From the NCBI GenBank assembly GCA_038246575.1, contig JBBRVU010000012.1:1-45299 (forward strand): a DNA stretch of 45,299 nucleotides, written 5' to 3'. Origin of the DNA: JACCUZ01 sp038246575 (GTDB lineage: Bacteria; Actinomycetota; Actinomycetes; JACCUZ01). Shown here in pieces: positions 34,556 through 42,336 of the stretch; position 1 is the stretch's first letter, and the number at the start of each line of letters is the position of its first letter. A program made the position numbers and the translations under genes. The notes beneath the pieces were generated by a model, which worked only from the letters and a program-made list of their open reading frames with translations, was not told where the DNA came from and ran no database searches.

Positions 34556-36320
34556 CCCGATCCCCCGCCGCGCGGCCGCGGTGTCCTCGCTGCTGGCGGT
34601 GCTGCTGGCGATGCTGCTGGCGGCCTGCGCCGGGATCCCCACGTCGGGGCCGGTCCAGGAGGGCAGCGCCCTCCAGCTGCAGCCGGAGAACGAGGGTGTG
34701 CCGTTCATCGCGGAGCCACCGACCCGCGGTGCCGGACCCGACGACGTCGTGCGGGGATTCCTGCGGGCGAGCGCCGACTTCCGCGGCGACCACGAGGTGG
34801 CCCGTCTCTACCTCGCTCCTGACTCACGCCAGCGTTGGAACCCGGGGACGGTGACGACCGTCTACGACCGCAGCTCCCTGACCGTGGACCGCAACGACGA
34901 CGGCGCAGTCGTCGTGAGGGGAACCGAGACCGCGCGCATCGACTCCGAAGGCATCTACCGCGCGTCTGCCGGTGACGCGGTCGTGGAGCAGGTGCTCCCG
35001 ATGGAACGCATCGACGGCCAGTGGCGCATCGCCTCCGTGGCGAACGGGTTGCTGCTCTCGACCGTCGATGTCCGCGAGACGTTCCGCCAGCTGGCGCTGT
35101 ACTTCCTCTCTCCGTCGCGCAACACGCTGGTGCCCGAGCTGGTGCTGCTCCCGCAGCTGCCGGGACTGACCACCAAGCTCGTGTCACGGCTCCTGCGCGG
35201 GCCCACCGCCGCCCTGCGCGGCGCCGTGGAGACCGCCTTTCCCCAGGGGACGGGGCTGGAGGTGGCCTCGGTGCCGGTTCGCGAGGGCGTCGCCTCCGTG
35301 CGCCTGGACCAGACGGCGCTGAAGGGCGATGACAAGGCGCGCGAGCAGATGTCGGCCCAGATCGTGTGGACCCTCAAACAGCTCGGGCCGGAGATCACCC
35401 GGATCCGGATCACCTCGGGTGGCGAGGATCTCGTGACGTCCGGGGTGAAGCCCGAGCAGCCGCGCGACTCGTGGCTGACCTTCGACCCGGACACGCTGCC
35501 CGGTGACCCCTCGCTCTTCGTCGTACGAGCCGGGAGCGTGGGCCGCATCATCGACGAACGCTTCGAGCAGGTGCCCGGCGGCGCGGGGCGGGCGGGAGCC
35601 GCGCTGCGGACACCCGCAGTCTCTCTCGACAGTGGCCGGGTGGCCGCCGTCAGCCAGGACGGGCGGACCATTGTCGAGGGAAGTCTGGCGGCGGACTCGC
35701 CGCTCGAGGTGGTGGCCAAGGGCGGGGACTTCGCAGCGCCCTCCTGGGGCCCCCTCGGTGACCTGTGGTTCATCGACCGGCTGAGCGGCCACCTCTTCGT
35801 GCTGCCGGAGGGCGGGACCCGGGCGGTCGCGGTCGGGATGCCCAGGCTCCCGGCCGGCGCGACGGCGACCGGGCTGGCAGTGTCCTTCGACGGAGCGCGG
35901 ATCGCGTTGGTGACAGGTCGGGGCGCGCAGGCGCGGGCGGTCATCGGGGCGTTGTCCGGGGTGGACGCTCTCGACGGTGATGACACCCCCGACGGAGCGG
36001 TGACGGTGGTTGCGGTGCGGGAGCCTGCCCCGGACCTGCGCGGGGTTCGCGACGTCGGGTGGGCCGACGCGATGCAGGTGGTCGTGCTGGGCAGTCGGGA
36101 CGACCTGCCCCTCCAGCCGGTGTACGTCACCATCGACGGCTTCGAGGCCGTCGAGGTCCCGCCGCTGGAGGACGTCGTGTCGGTGGCGGCCATCCCGCCG
36201 CAGCGCCCGCAGACGGCCCCACTGGTGGCCGCGACGAGCAAGGGTCGGCTGTTCGCCTTCATCTCCGGGCCCGGCTGGGTCGCCCTCGCGCAGGGCTCGG
36301 ACCCGGCCTACCCCGGCTGA
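34548..36320 (+). CDS. lpqB: LpqB lipoprotein, MtrAB accessory protein
   Basis: A 590-residue lipoprotein. The signal peptide ends in a lipobox, LLAAC, with the lipidated Cys at residue 27. A GerMN-type domain is visible around residues 200-290, with ALYFLSPSRNTLVPELVLLP and SVRLDQTALKG. The C-terminal half is a six-bladed propeller-like region, including APSWGPLGDLWFIDR and GTRAVAVGMPRLPAGAT. LpqB interacts with the extracellular part of MtrB and affects MtrA activity in mycobacteria. The ATG at 34548 lies inside the mtrB frame, typical of this operon. Confidence 0.95.
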   Translation: MADPIPRRAAAVSSLLAVLLAMLLAACAGIPTSGPVQEGSALQLQPENEGVPFIAEPPTRGAGPDDVVRGFLRASADFRGDHEVARLYLAPDSRQRWNPGTVTTVYDRSSLTVDRNDDGAVVVRGTETARIDSEGIYRASAGDAVVEQVLPMERIDGQWRIASVANGLLLSTVDVRETFRQLALYFLSPSRNTLVPELVLLPQLPGLTTKLVSRLLRGPTAALRGAVETAFPQGTGLEVASVPVREGVASVRLDQTALKGDDKAREQMSAQIVWTLKQLGPEITRIRITSGGEDLVTSGVKPEQPRDSWLTFDPDTLPGDPSLFVVRAGSVGRIIDERFEQVPGGAGRAGAALRTPAVSLDSGRVAAVSQDGRTIVEGSLAADSPLEVVAKGGDFAAPSWGPLGDLWFIDRLSGHLFVLPEGGTRAVAVGMPRLPAGATATGLAVSFDGARIALVTGRGAQARAVIGALSGVDALDGDDTPDGAVTVVAVREPAPDLRGVRDVGWADAMQVVVLGSRDDLPLQPVYVTIDGFEAVEVPPLEDVVSVAAIPPQRPQTAPLVAATSKGRLFAFISGPGWVALAQGSDPAYPG

Positions 36321-36331
36321 GCCACAGCACT

Positions 36332-36357
36332 GGCATCCACAGCTGGCATCCACAGCT
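36332..36357 (+). repeat. 13-base tandem repeat after lpqB
   Basis: GGCATCCACAGCT occurs twice in direct succession at 36332-36344 and 36345-36357. The sequence lies in the 76-base gap between lpqB and comF, directly before a hairpin. Its meaning is unknown; a slippage duplication is the simplest explanation. Confidence 0.8.
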
Positions 36358-36358
36358 G

Positions 36359-36380
36359 GCCGCGGTCCACAGGACGCGGC
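36359..36380 (+). terminator. Bulged hairpin between lpqB and comF
   Basis: GCCGCG (36359-36364) plus TCC (36366-36368) pair with GGA (36372-36374) plus CGCGGC (36375-36380): nine pairs, one bulged G and an ACA loop. It stands 38 bases after the lpqB stop and would end the mtrA-mtrB-lpqB transcript. It lacks a T run and lies close to the comF start, so it could also attenuate that gene. Confidence 0.45.
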
Positions 36381-36396
36381 TGCCAGGCTTGGGGCC

Positions 36397-37173
36397 GTGA
36401 GCTCCACGCCGGCCCGCACAACCTGTCGGGCCCTGCTCGGCGTGCGGGCCGCGGTGGCGGGACTGGTCGACCTCGCCCTCCCGGCCCGGTGCGCAGGTTG
36501 CGAGAGCGTTCCCGGGCTCTGGTGCCCGAGCTGCGCGGCGACGCTGGCCGGGCCGGTCCGGGTCAGGTGGCCGCGCCCGGCGCCGGCGGGGCTCCCGACG
36601 CCCTGGGCGGTCGCTGACTACGAGGGGGCCGTCCGGGCGGCGGTCCTGGCGCACAAGGAGCACGGCCGCCAACGGCTGGTGCGCCCGCTGGGTCAGGCGC
36701 TGGCGCGCAGCGTTGTCGCCGGTGCGCCAGCCGGGGCGGCGGTGGTGCTGGTCCCGGCTCCGTCACGCAGATCGGCGATTCGGGCTCGGGGCCACGACTC
36801 GACCACCCGGCTCGCGCGGACTGCGGCCGCGCTGGTGCGCGCCCAGGGCCTGGTCGTGTCAGTGCTCCCCGTGTTGCGCCTGACAGCCGAGGTCGACGAC
36901 CAGGCCGGACTCACGTCAGTCCAGCGGGCGGCGAACCTGGCCGGCGCGATGGAGGTTCCCGCGCGGTGGCGCGGTCTGGTCCGCGGGGCTCCCGTCCTGC
37001 TCGTCGACGACGTCATCACCACGGGGGCCACGCTGGCCGAGGCCGCGCGGGCCCTGCGCCAGGGCGGAGCGTGGGTGGCCGGGGCCGCGGTGATCGCTGC
37101 CACCAGGCGAACGGGTGACCCGAGCCGCTCGGTCGCGTCGGGTGGGCTGTTGCCGGGAGACTCGGGGGACTAG
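36397..37173 (+). CDS. comF: ComF-family phosphoribosyltransferase-like protein
   Basis: A 258-residue protein from GTG 36397; the open frame further upstream is antisense or out of phase with lpqB. Two Cys pairs at the N-terminus (Cys32-x2-Cys35 and Cys43-x2-Cys46 in CAGCESVPGLWCPSC) form a zinc site. The PRTase domain has VLVPAPSRRSAIRARGHDST and the PRPP loop VLLVDDVITTGATLAEAARA. In naturally competent bacteria ComF helps move single-stranded DNA inwards; in actinomycetes the homologue is conserved at this place (Rv3242c) without proven competence. Function here is inferred only from family. Confidence 0.9.
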   Translation: MSSTPARTTCRALLGVRAAVAGLVDLALPARCAGCESVPGLWCPSCAATLAGPVRVRWPRPAPAGLPTPWAVADYEGAVRAAVLAHKEHGRQRLVRPLGQALARSVVAGAPAGAAVVLVPAPSRRSAIRARGHDSTTRLARTAAALVRAQGLVVSVLPVLRLTAEVDDQAGLTSVQRAANLAGAMEVPARWRGLVRGAPVLLVDDVITTGATLAEAARALRQGGAWVAGAAVIAATRRTGDPSRSVASGGLLPGDSGD

Positions 37174-37503
37174 CGTTTGTGTATGGCACCCGTCCGGGTC
37201 CGTGGTTGCGCCGGATCCATGTCCCTTCGCGGGATGCAGGTCCGGCTAGCCGATGCCAGCCGCAGGCGAAACGGCCCACGTAAGGCGACTTCTCGTCGTT
37301 CGATCACGGTGCGGCTTAGATGTCAGTCCTGCCCCGGTGGAGAACCAGATGTTCTTCGGGCCGGGAGAAGGGCAGTAGTAGCCCGAGTGGCTGCGATCCC
37401 CTCAGCAGGCGGATGTGGGGTCGAAGACCAGGTCGGCCGGACGGGTGCCTGTTGCTCCTACGATGAGCATCATCTGCACGCTCGAGACGTGGAGGGTCAC
37501 TAC
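37174..37503 (+). other. Region between comF and hpf
   Basis: About 330 bases without a credible gene; the open frame that leads into hpf here has neither ribosome site nor family resemblance. It contains a perfect 10-base palindrome CGGCTAGCCG (37243-37252) and a short hairpin, TCCC (37222-37225) with GGGA (37231-37234), which may end the comF transcript. A -10-like TTAGAT at 37316-37321 has no good -35. A long hpf leader with regulation is possible but not demonstrable. Confidence 0.45.
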
Positions 37504-38115
37504 GTGGACATCATCGTCAAGGGTCGTCACACCGAGATCACCGAGCGGTTCCGTCAGCACGTGACGGAGAAGCTCACGAAGATCGAGAAACTCGATTCGA
37601 AGGTGATCAGCATCGACGTCGAGTGCTCCGCGGAGCGCAACCCTCGACTGTCCGATCATCGGGAACGGATCGAGATCACCATTCGATCTCGGGGTCCCGT
37701 GCTGCGCGCCGAAGCCGCGGCACAGGACAGCTTCACGGCCCTGGACCTGGCGGTGGCCAAGCTGGAGACCCAGCTGAGGCGGGCCCACGACCGACGGCGT
37801 GTGCACCACGGGGGCAAGACTCCGGTGTCAGTGGCGGCAGCGACGGCACGTCTGGCGCAGAGCAACGGCTACGCCGACGCGTCCGAGCGGGGCCAGGTGT
37901 CGTCCCACGGAGCCGGCGAGCCGGTCGACGACGGCCCGATGTACGTGCGGGAGAAGGTGCACTCGGCCACACCGATCAACCTCGACCAGGCTTTGTACGA
38001 GATGGAACTGGTCGGTCATGATTTCTACCTATTCGTGGATGCCGAGACCGAGCTGCCGAGTGTGGTCTACCGCCGGCGCGGCTATGACTACGGCGTGATC
38101 CGACTGGCGGTCTGA
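37504..38115 (+). CDS. hpf: Ribosome hibernation-promoting factor, long form
   Basis: A 203-residue protein. The GTG at 37504 is chosen because GGAGGG lies at 37491-37496. The N-terminal HPF/RaiA domain (1-100) begins VDIIVKGRHTEITERFRQHV and includes TKIEKLDSKVISIDVECSAE. A charged linker follows. The C-terminal domain (about 145-203) has YVREKVHSATPINLDQALYE and LVGHDFYLFVDAETELPSVV, the dimerisation part of long HPF. Long HPF joins two 70S ribosomes into inactive 100S particles in stationary phase. It is the counterpart of Rv3241c, before secA in the conserved order; here three further genes and a divergent block come between. Confidence 0.93.
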   Translation: MDIIVKGRHTEITERFRQHVTEKLTKIEKLDSKVISIDVECSAERNPRLSDHRERIEITIRSRGPVLRAEAAAQDSFTALDLAVAKLETQLRRAHDRRRVHHGGKTPVSVAAATARLAQSNGYADASERGQVSSHGAGEPVDDGPMYVREKVHSATPINLDQALYEMELVGHDFYLFVDAETELPSVVYRRRGYDYGVIRLAV

Positions 38116-38242
38116 CCCGTACCGGTTTCCCTCGTCCGGCCCTGCCGACCTGCTCTGACGTGCCATGATTCACCTGGCCGGTAACCCAGAGTCATCGGCC
38201 GAGGGACACCGTACGTACGGACCGGACAGTGAGAGGCAGGCG

Positions 38243-38938
38243 TTGAGCGAGAACAGCAACGCTCCGCAGTCGCGCAGCGAGCCCATTCGCGTCCTGGTCG
38301 TCGATGACCACGCGCTGTTCCGCCGGGGCCTGGAGATGGTTCTGGGCCAGGAGACCGACATCGAGGTCGTGGGCGAGGCAGGGGACGGCGCCGAAGCCGT
38401 CGATCTCGCCTCGGCGCTGCTGCCCGACATCGTGCTGATGGACGTGCGCATGCCGCGACGCAGCGGCATCGAGGCCTGTACCGCGATCAAGGACGTCGTC
38501 CCCAGCGCGAAGATCGTGATGCTCACCATCTCCGACGACGAGGCCGATCTGTACGACGCCATCAAGGCCGGCGCGAGCGGGTACCTCCTGAAGGAGATCT
38601 CGATCGACGAGGTCGCCGCCGCGATCCGATCGGTCGCCGGTGGTCAGTCTCTGATCAGCCCCTCGATGGCCTCGAAGCTGCTTTCCGAGTTCGCCACGAT
38701 GATCAAGAAAGGTGACGAGCGCCAGCAAGTGCCCGCGCCGCGGCTGACCGACCGCGAGCTCGAGGTGCTCAAGCTCGTCGCCAAGGGCCTGAACAACCGC
38801 GACATCGCCAAAGAGCTCTTCATCAGCGAGAACACCGTGAAGAACCACATCCGCAACATCCTGGAGAAGCTGCAGCTGCACTCCCGGATGGAGGCAGTGG
38901 TCTACGCGGTGCGCGAGAAGCTGCTCGAGATCACCTGA
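38243..38938 (+). CDS. NarL-type response regulator (LuxR output domain)
   Basis: A 231-residue regulator. A TTG at 38243 preceded by GAGAGG (38231-38236) is chosen; an ATG at 38165 in the same frame would add 26 residues but has no ribosome site. The receiver has Asp21-Asp22, phospho-acceptor Asp67 in DIVLMDVRMPRRSGIEACTA, Thr in MLTISDDEADLYDAIKAGAS and Lys in GYLLKEISI. The LuxR-type HTH has LTDRELEVLKLVAKGLNNRD and ISENTVKNHIRNILEKLQLH. No histidine kinase lies nearby, so it is an orphan here. The same regulator is found beside hpf in Streptomyces (from memory), suggesting a stationary-phase or stress link. Confidence 0.92.
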   Translation: MSENSNAPQSRSEPIRVLVVDDHALFRRGLEMVLGQETDIEVVGEAGDGAEAVDLASALLPDIVLMDVRMPRRSGIEACTAIKDVVPSAKIVMLTISDDEADLYDAIKAGASGYLLKEISIDEVAAAIRSVAGGQSLISPSMASKLLSEFATMIKKGDERQQVPAPRLTDRELEVLKLVAKGLNNRDIAKELFISENTVKNHIRNILEKLQLHSRMEAVVYAVREKLLEIT

Positions 38939-38991
38939 CGGTCCGCCTGACTGCCAGCGACCGGCCGGTCCGCCCGCCCACCGATGCCGAG

Positions 38992-39522
38992 GTGGCCGAC
39001 ACCCCGTTGCGCAGGGTCGCGGTTCTCGTCGCGCTGATCGGCGCCGAAGCGGTCGCCGACTCGTGCGCTGCGCTGCTTCGTGGTGCCGACCCGACCGACC
39101 CGTCGGTTCCGGCGCTCGCGTGGTTCGGCGGGTCGTCCGAGGTGTCGCGGGTCGCGAAGGGACTTGATCTCGGCGACTGGCCAAGGGTCTGGGCGGCGCG
39201 GGGTCTGCTGCACTGCTATCGACCGGTTGCGGCCCCGGCAGTTGTCGATGGCCTCGCCGACGAGTCGTGGCGGGTGCGCGAGATGTGCGCAAAGGTCGTG
39301 CGCGCGCACGAGATCGGCTCCGCCGCCGCGGCGCTGCACCGGTGCTGCTCCGATGACGTCACGCGGGTGCGGGTCGCAGCGGTACGTGGCCTCGCCACGG
39401 TGGGGGAGTCCGAGGACGCGAAGCCGATCCGGGATCGCCTCGACGACGAGGACCCGACGGTCGTTGCGGCCGCGGAGACCGCGTTGCGCGACCTGTCGCG
39501 CCGCCTCGACCACGACGTGTAG
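38992..39522 (+). CDS. HEAT-repeat protein
   Basis: A 176-residue protein from GTG 38992; the frame continues to the response regulator stop without another start codon. It is helical, with repeats of about 30 residues: WPRVWAARGLLHCYRPVAAP, ESWRVREMCAKVVRAHEIGS, TRVRVAAVRGLATVGESEDA, and PTVVAAAETALRDLSRRLDH. The R-x-x-A-x-x-x-L pattern is that of bacterial HEAT/PBS-lyase repeats, which bind proteins. No enzyme motif is present. It lies 53 bases after the response regulator and may share its transcript, so it could be an adaptor in the same pathway; that is inference. Confidence 0.75.
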   Translation: MADTPLRRVAVLVALIGAEAVADSCAALLRGADPTDPSVPALAWFGGSSEVSRVAKGLDLGDWPRVWAARGLLHCYRPVAAPAVVDGLADESWRVREMCAKVVRAHEIGSAAAALHRCCSDDVTRVRVAAVRGLATVGESEDAKPIRDRLDDEDPTVVAAAETALRDLSRRLDHDV

Positions 39523-39578
39523 CCGTGGCCGGGGTGCGGTGGGCTCGGACTGGCTGGAGGCCGTGGCGTGGGAATTCT

Positions 39579-39631
39579 CATGATCGGAGCAAACCAGAGC
39601 CCGGCGTTGGGCCCCTGCTACTCCGATCATG
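39579..39631. terminator. Long inverted repeat between convergent genes
   Basis: CATGATCGGAG (39579-39589) and CTCCGATCATG (39621-39631) are perfect 11-base inverted repeats. The loop of 31 bases contains a further small stem, GCCC with GGGC. It lies between the HEAT gene and the convergent hydrolase. It may act as a bidirectional terminator or be the remnant of a small repeat element; no target duplications are evident. Confidence 0.45.
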
Positions 39632-39700
39632 TCGTTTCCCAAGCATGCGACGCGGACCAGCAACACGAACGTAGTTAGCGTCGCTGGCGCCCGGACTCGG

Positions 39701-40447
39701 TCAGCCGGTGGCCGCGATGAAGTCCAGGATGCGTCGCCAGGCGTCGTCGCAGGCGTCCTGGTGCGTCGTGAAGCTGCGGTCGAAGAACGAGTGCGGTGCG
39801 CCGTCGTACACGTGCACGTCAGCCCGCACCCCCCGATCGCGCACCCGCACGGCAAGCGCCTCTGCGTCGGCCGCCGCGATGTTCTCGTCGGCACCGGCCA
39901 TGAGCATCAGCAGCGGTGCCGTCATCCGCTCGGCGCTGTCCGCAGCCACCTCCGGCCGACCGTAGAAGCCGACGCACCCGCTCAGGCCGGGGTTGTCACC
40001 CGACTGAGCCCAGGACCGGCTGCCGCCGAAGCAGAAGCCGACGGTGAACACCCGGTCGACACCCCCTCCGGCATCGCTGCGCAGATAGGCCGCGCCGGCA
40101 GCGACATCGGCCGCGACTCCGTGAACGGTGGCCTGTTGCGCGTGTGCCCGGAAGTCGAAGCCTTCCCCGCGGTCGTCCGTGGTCGCGGTCCGGCCGAAGT
40201 AGTCGATCGCCACAGCGTCGATCCCGGCCTCCGCGAGACGAGTCGTCAGCTCCCGGTAGTACTGGTGCAGTCCGCGGACGTCCGGCATGACGACGACGCC
40301 GGCGCCGGTGGGCTCCCCGGCTCTCGCGGCGTGTGCGATCAGGTTGGTCCCGTCAGCCGCCGTGAGGCGGAGCGCCGAGTCGGAGAGCACCGCTCCGCGG
40401 ACCGGCGGTGCGGGTGGGCGGCTGCTGTGGTCATGGCACATGGGCAC
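39701..40447 (-). CDS. Dienelactone hydrolase family protein
   Basis: A 248-residue alpha/beta hydrolase from ATG 40447 (a second Met two codons on is possible). The catalytic triad fits dienelactone hydrolase: Cys139 in VGFCFGGSRSW, Asp187 in LMAGADENIA and His219 in GAPHSFFD. An early conserved segment, GVVVMPDVRGLHQYYRELTT, forms the oxyanion region, and AIDYFGRT is the typical second strand. Family members hydrolyse carboxymethylenebutenolide or related lactones in aromatic degradation, but many have other substrates. It differs from the first hydrolase (862) in having Cys rather than Ser as nucleophile. No pathway genes lie nearby. Confidence 0.9.
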   Translation of the reverse strand: MPMCHDHSSRPPAPPVRGAVLSDSALRLTAADGTNLIAHAARAGEPTGAGVVVMPDVRGLHQYYRELTTRLAEAGIDAVAIDYFGRTATTDDRGEGFDFRAHAQQATVHGVAADVAAGAAYLRSDAGGGVDRVFTVGFCFGGSRSWAQSGDNPGLSGCVGFYGRPEVAADSAERMTAPLLMLMAGADENIAAADAEALAVRVRDRGVRADVHVYDGAPHSFFDRSFTTHQDACDDAWRRILDFIAATG

Positions 40448-40495
40448 ATCCTGCCTGCAGGCAACGGTCGGTGCCGCGTGACAGCATCAGCGACC

Positions 40496-41722
40496 GTGAC
40501 ACCGCAGCCGGTCCGACTGAGCCTGGCGCGGGCCCGTCGCGTCGCTGTCGCCGCGCAGGGACTGGCTGCCCCACGTCCGGGCGCCCCGGGCATGCGGCAG
40601 GTGACAGCCACGGTCGAACGCATCGGTCTTTTGCAGATCGACAGCGTCAACGTGCTGACCAGAGCGCACTACCTGCCACTGTTCTCGCGACTCGGGCCGT
40701 ACGACCGCGGACTGCTCGACCGGGCCACCGGGCGGGCGCCGCGTCGGCTGGTGGAGTACTGGGCGCACGAGGCCAGTCTCGTGCCGCCGTCCACGCAGCG
40801 GCTGTTGCGCTGGCGGATGCGGCGCAGCGAGGAGGCCTGGGGCGGCATCCGCTCCATCGCCGTCCAGCGACCCGACCTCGTGCAGGCCGTTCGTGAGGAG
40901 CTCGCGGGTCGAACCGTCCCGATGACGGCGACGCAGGTCGAGGCAGCGCTGGAGCACGACGTGCCCCGAGCCAAGGTCGACTGGGGCTGGAACTGGTCCG
41001 AGGTCAAGCGGGCGCTGGAGTTCCTCTTCTACGCCGGGGAGATCTGCTCGGCCGGGCGCACCTCGTCATTCGAGCGCCGGTACGCAGCCCCGGAGCGAGT
41101 CCTGCCGCGCGAGGTCCTCGACGCACCCGACCTCACCGACAGCGAGTCGTTCGTCGAGCTGGTGCGCATCGCTGCTCGTGCCCATGGGGTCGGGACCGAA
41201 GCCTGCCTGCGCGACTACTTCCGGATGCGCCAGGTCGACACCAGGGCGGCGATTGCCACCCTCGTCGAGAGCGGCGAGCTCTTGCCTGCGCAGGTCGAGG
41301 GCTGGTCGCGCCCGGCCTACCTTCATCGCGACGCCAGGATCCCGCGACGAGTCGAGGCACGGGCCCTGCTGGTGCCGTTCGACCCGCTTGTCTGGTTTCG
41401 CTGGCGCGCGAAGGAGCTGTTCGACTTCCACTACCGGATCGAGATCTACACGCCGGTCGAGAAGCGGGTCTTCGGCTACTACGTTCTGCCTTTCCTGCTC
41501 GGAGACCGACTGGTCGCCCGCGTCGACCTCAAGGCGGACCGGGGGTCGGGCGCGCTGCTCGTGCGCGCCGCGCATGCCGAGAACCACGCACCGTCGGAGA
41601 CTGCCGGCGCGCTGGCCGACGAGCTGCGCGAGGTGGCCCGCTGGCTCGACCTCGACGACGTCCTGGTCGAGGACCGCGGTGACCTGTCGGCCGCGCTGTG
41701 CGTCGAGGTGGCCCGCGGCTGA
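40496..41722 (+). CDS. YcaQ-like winged-helix DNA glycosylase
   Basis: A 408-residue protein from GTG 40496 (a GTG at 40478 is also possible); upstream open frame is antisense to the hydrolase gene. It has the HTH_42/YcaQ pattern: LSLARARRVAVAAQGLAAPR, IGLLQIDSVNVLTRAHYLPL with the Q-x-D motif, RRLVEYWAHEASLVPPSTQR, and KELFDFHYRIEIYTPVEKRV near the C-terminus. Escherichia coli YcaQ and Streptomyces AlkX/AlkZ unhook interstrand DNA crosslinks; AlkZ protects an antibiotic producer from its own alkylating product. No biosynthetic genes are adjacent, so general DNA repair is more likely than self-resistance here. Confidence 0.88.
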   Translation: MTPQPVRLSLARARRVAVAAQGLAAPRPGAPGMRQVTATVERIGLLQIDSVNVLTRAHYLPLFSRLGPYDRGLLDRATGRAPRRLVEYWAHEASLVPPSTQRLLRWRMRRSEEAWGGIRSIAVQRPDLVQAVREELAGRTVPMTATQVEAALEHDVPRAKVDWGWNWSEVKRALEFLFYAGEICSAGRTSSFERRYAAPERVLPREVLDAPDLTDSESFVELVRIAARAHGVGTEACLRDYFRMRQVDTRAAIATLVESGELLPAQVEGWSRPAYLHRDARIPRRVEARALLVPFDPLVWFRWRAKELFDFHYRIEIYTPVEKRVFGYYVLPFLLGDRLVARVDLKADRGSGALLVRAAHAENHAPSETAGALADELREVARWLDLDDVLVEDRGDLSAALCVEVARG

Positions 41723-41730
41723 CGGGTCGG

Positions 41731-42180
41731 CTCAGCTGTCCGGGCCCAGGACCTTCCATTCCAACGCAGCCTGCTTCGTCTGGCCGGCGACCGAAAGGTG
41801 GTTGCCGTCGGGGGCAGCAGCCGCAGGTAGATGCTGTCCACCGCGGGGTTGTCGCCGGTCGCCCAGGAGTTCTCCGTGGCGTCGGTGTGGGGCTTGGCCG
41901 GGTCGGAGTTGTAGCCGGTGGTGCCGGAGTGGCCCAGGACCACGAGTGAGTTCGGGTACTTGTCGGAGAGCGGGGCCGAGCTCTCCAACGCGTCGCGGAC
42001 GTGCTGGACGCGCTGGACTGAGCGGACGTGCTGGACGGAGCGGACGTGCCGGAATGTCTGGTCGCCAGGGCCGGCCGACGGCGAGGAACCGCTCGAGGTG
42101 CAGGCGACGAGCAGCCCGCAGATGCCGGCCAGCGCGACCGCGCGGACCCGGTGTCTGGTCGCCAGCAGGTACCCGGTCAT
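41731..42180 (-). pseudogene. SGNH-hydrolase lipoprotein with an internal deletion
   Basis: From ATG 42180, behind a GGGAGG ribosome site, the product starts with a lipoprotein signal ending in LLVAC (Cys27). It then has a degenerate tandem stretch RHVRSVQHVRSVQRVQHVRD, and SLVVLGHSGTTGYNSDP with the nucleophile Ser of an SGNH hydrolase. The frame reaches DSIYLRLL and then breaks. In another frame, immediately next, PDGNHLSVAGQTKQAALEWK ends at 41731, containing the D-x-x-H block V of the same family. The roughly 100-150 residues normally between the blocks, with the Gly and Asn catalytic motifs, are gone and the join is out of frame. It is an inactive remnant. Confidence 0.7.
41994..42055. 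repeat. Degenerate tandem repeat inside the SGNH pseudogene
   Basis: GCGGACGTGCTGGAC appears at about 41995, again at about 42022, and in a changed form (GCGGACGTGCCGGA) at about 42040. On the coding strand it gives the HVRSVQ-type repeats. The expanded units look like slippage in a gene already free of selection. Confidence 0.6.
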
Positions 42181-42336
42181 GGCAGCCTCCCCGGTGGCGG
42201 CCGCGTGCCGTCGCGGACAGGACACCACTTGGCCGGGACACATCGCTTTGGCTCTTCTAGCCGTCCGGGTCAGAATCTCTCGGCTGCGTAGCCGGCCCGC
42301 TCCCCGACGGGGGCGTCGACGGTCGTCGGCGTCGGC

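Noticed and set aside
32846..34708. A 620-codon minus-strand open frame under mtrB
   Set aside because: Antisense to mtrB, whose kinase motifs are all present.
37243..37252. CGGCTAGCCG palindrome as a phage or plasmid attachment site
   Set aside because: No tRNA, integrase or repeat partner is near; a ten-base palindrome in high-GC DNA is not strong evidence.
37177..37503. An N-terminal extension of the hpf protein by 109 codons
   Set aside because: The GTG at 37504 has a GGAGGG site at the right distance and the HPF fold starts there; the extension has no resemblance to anything I know.
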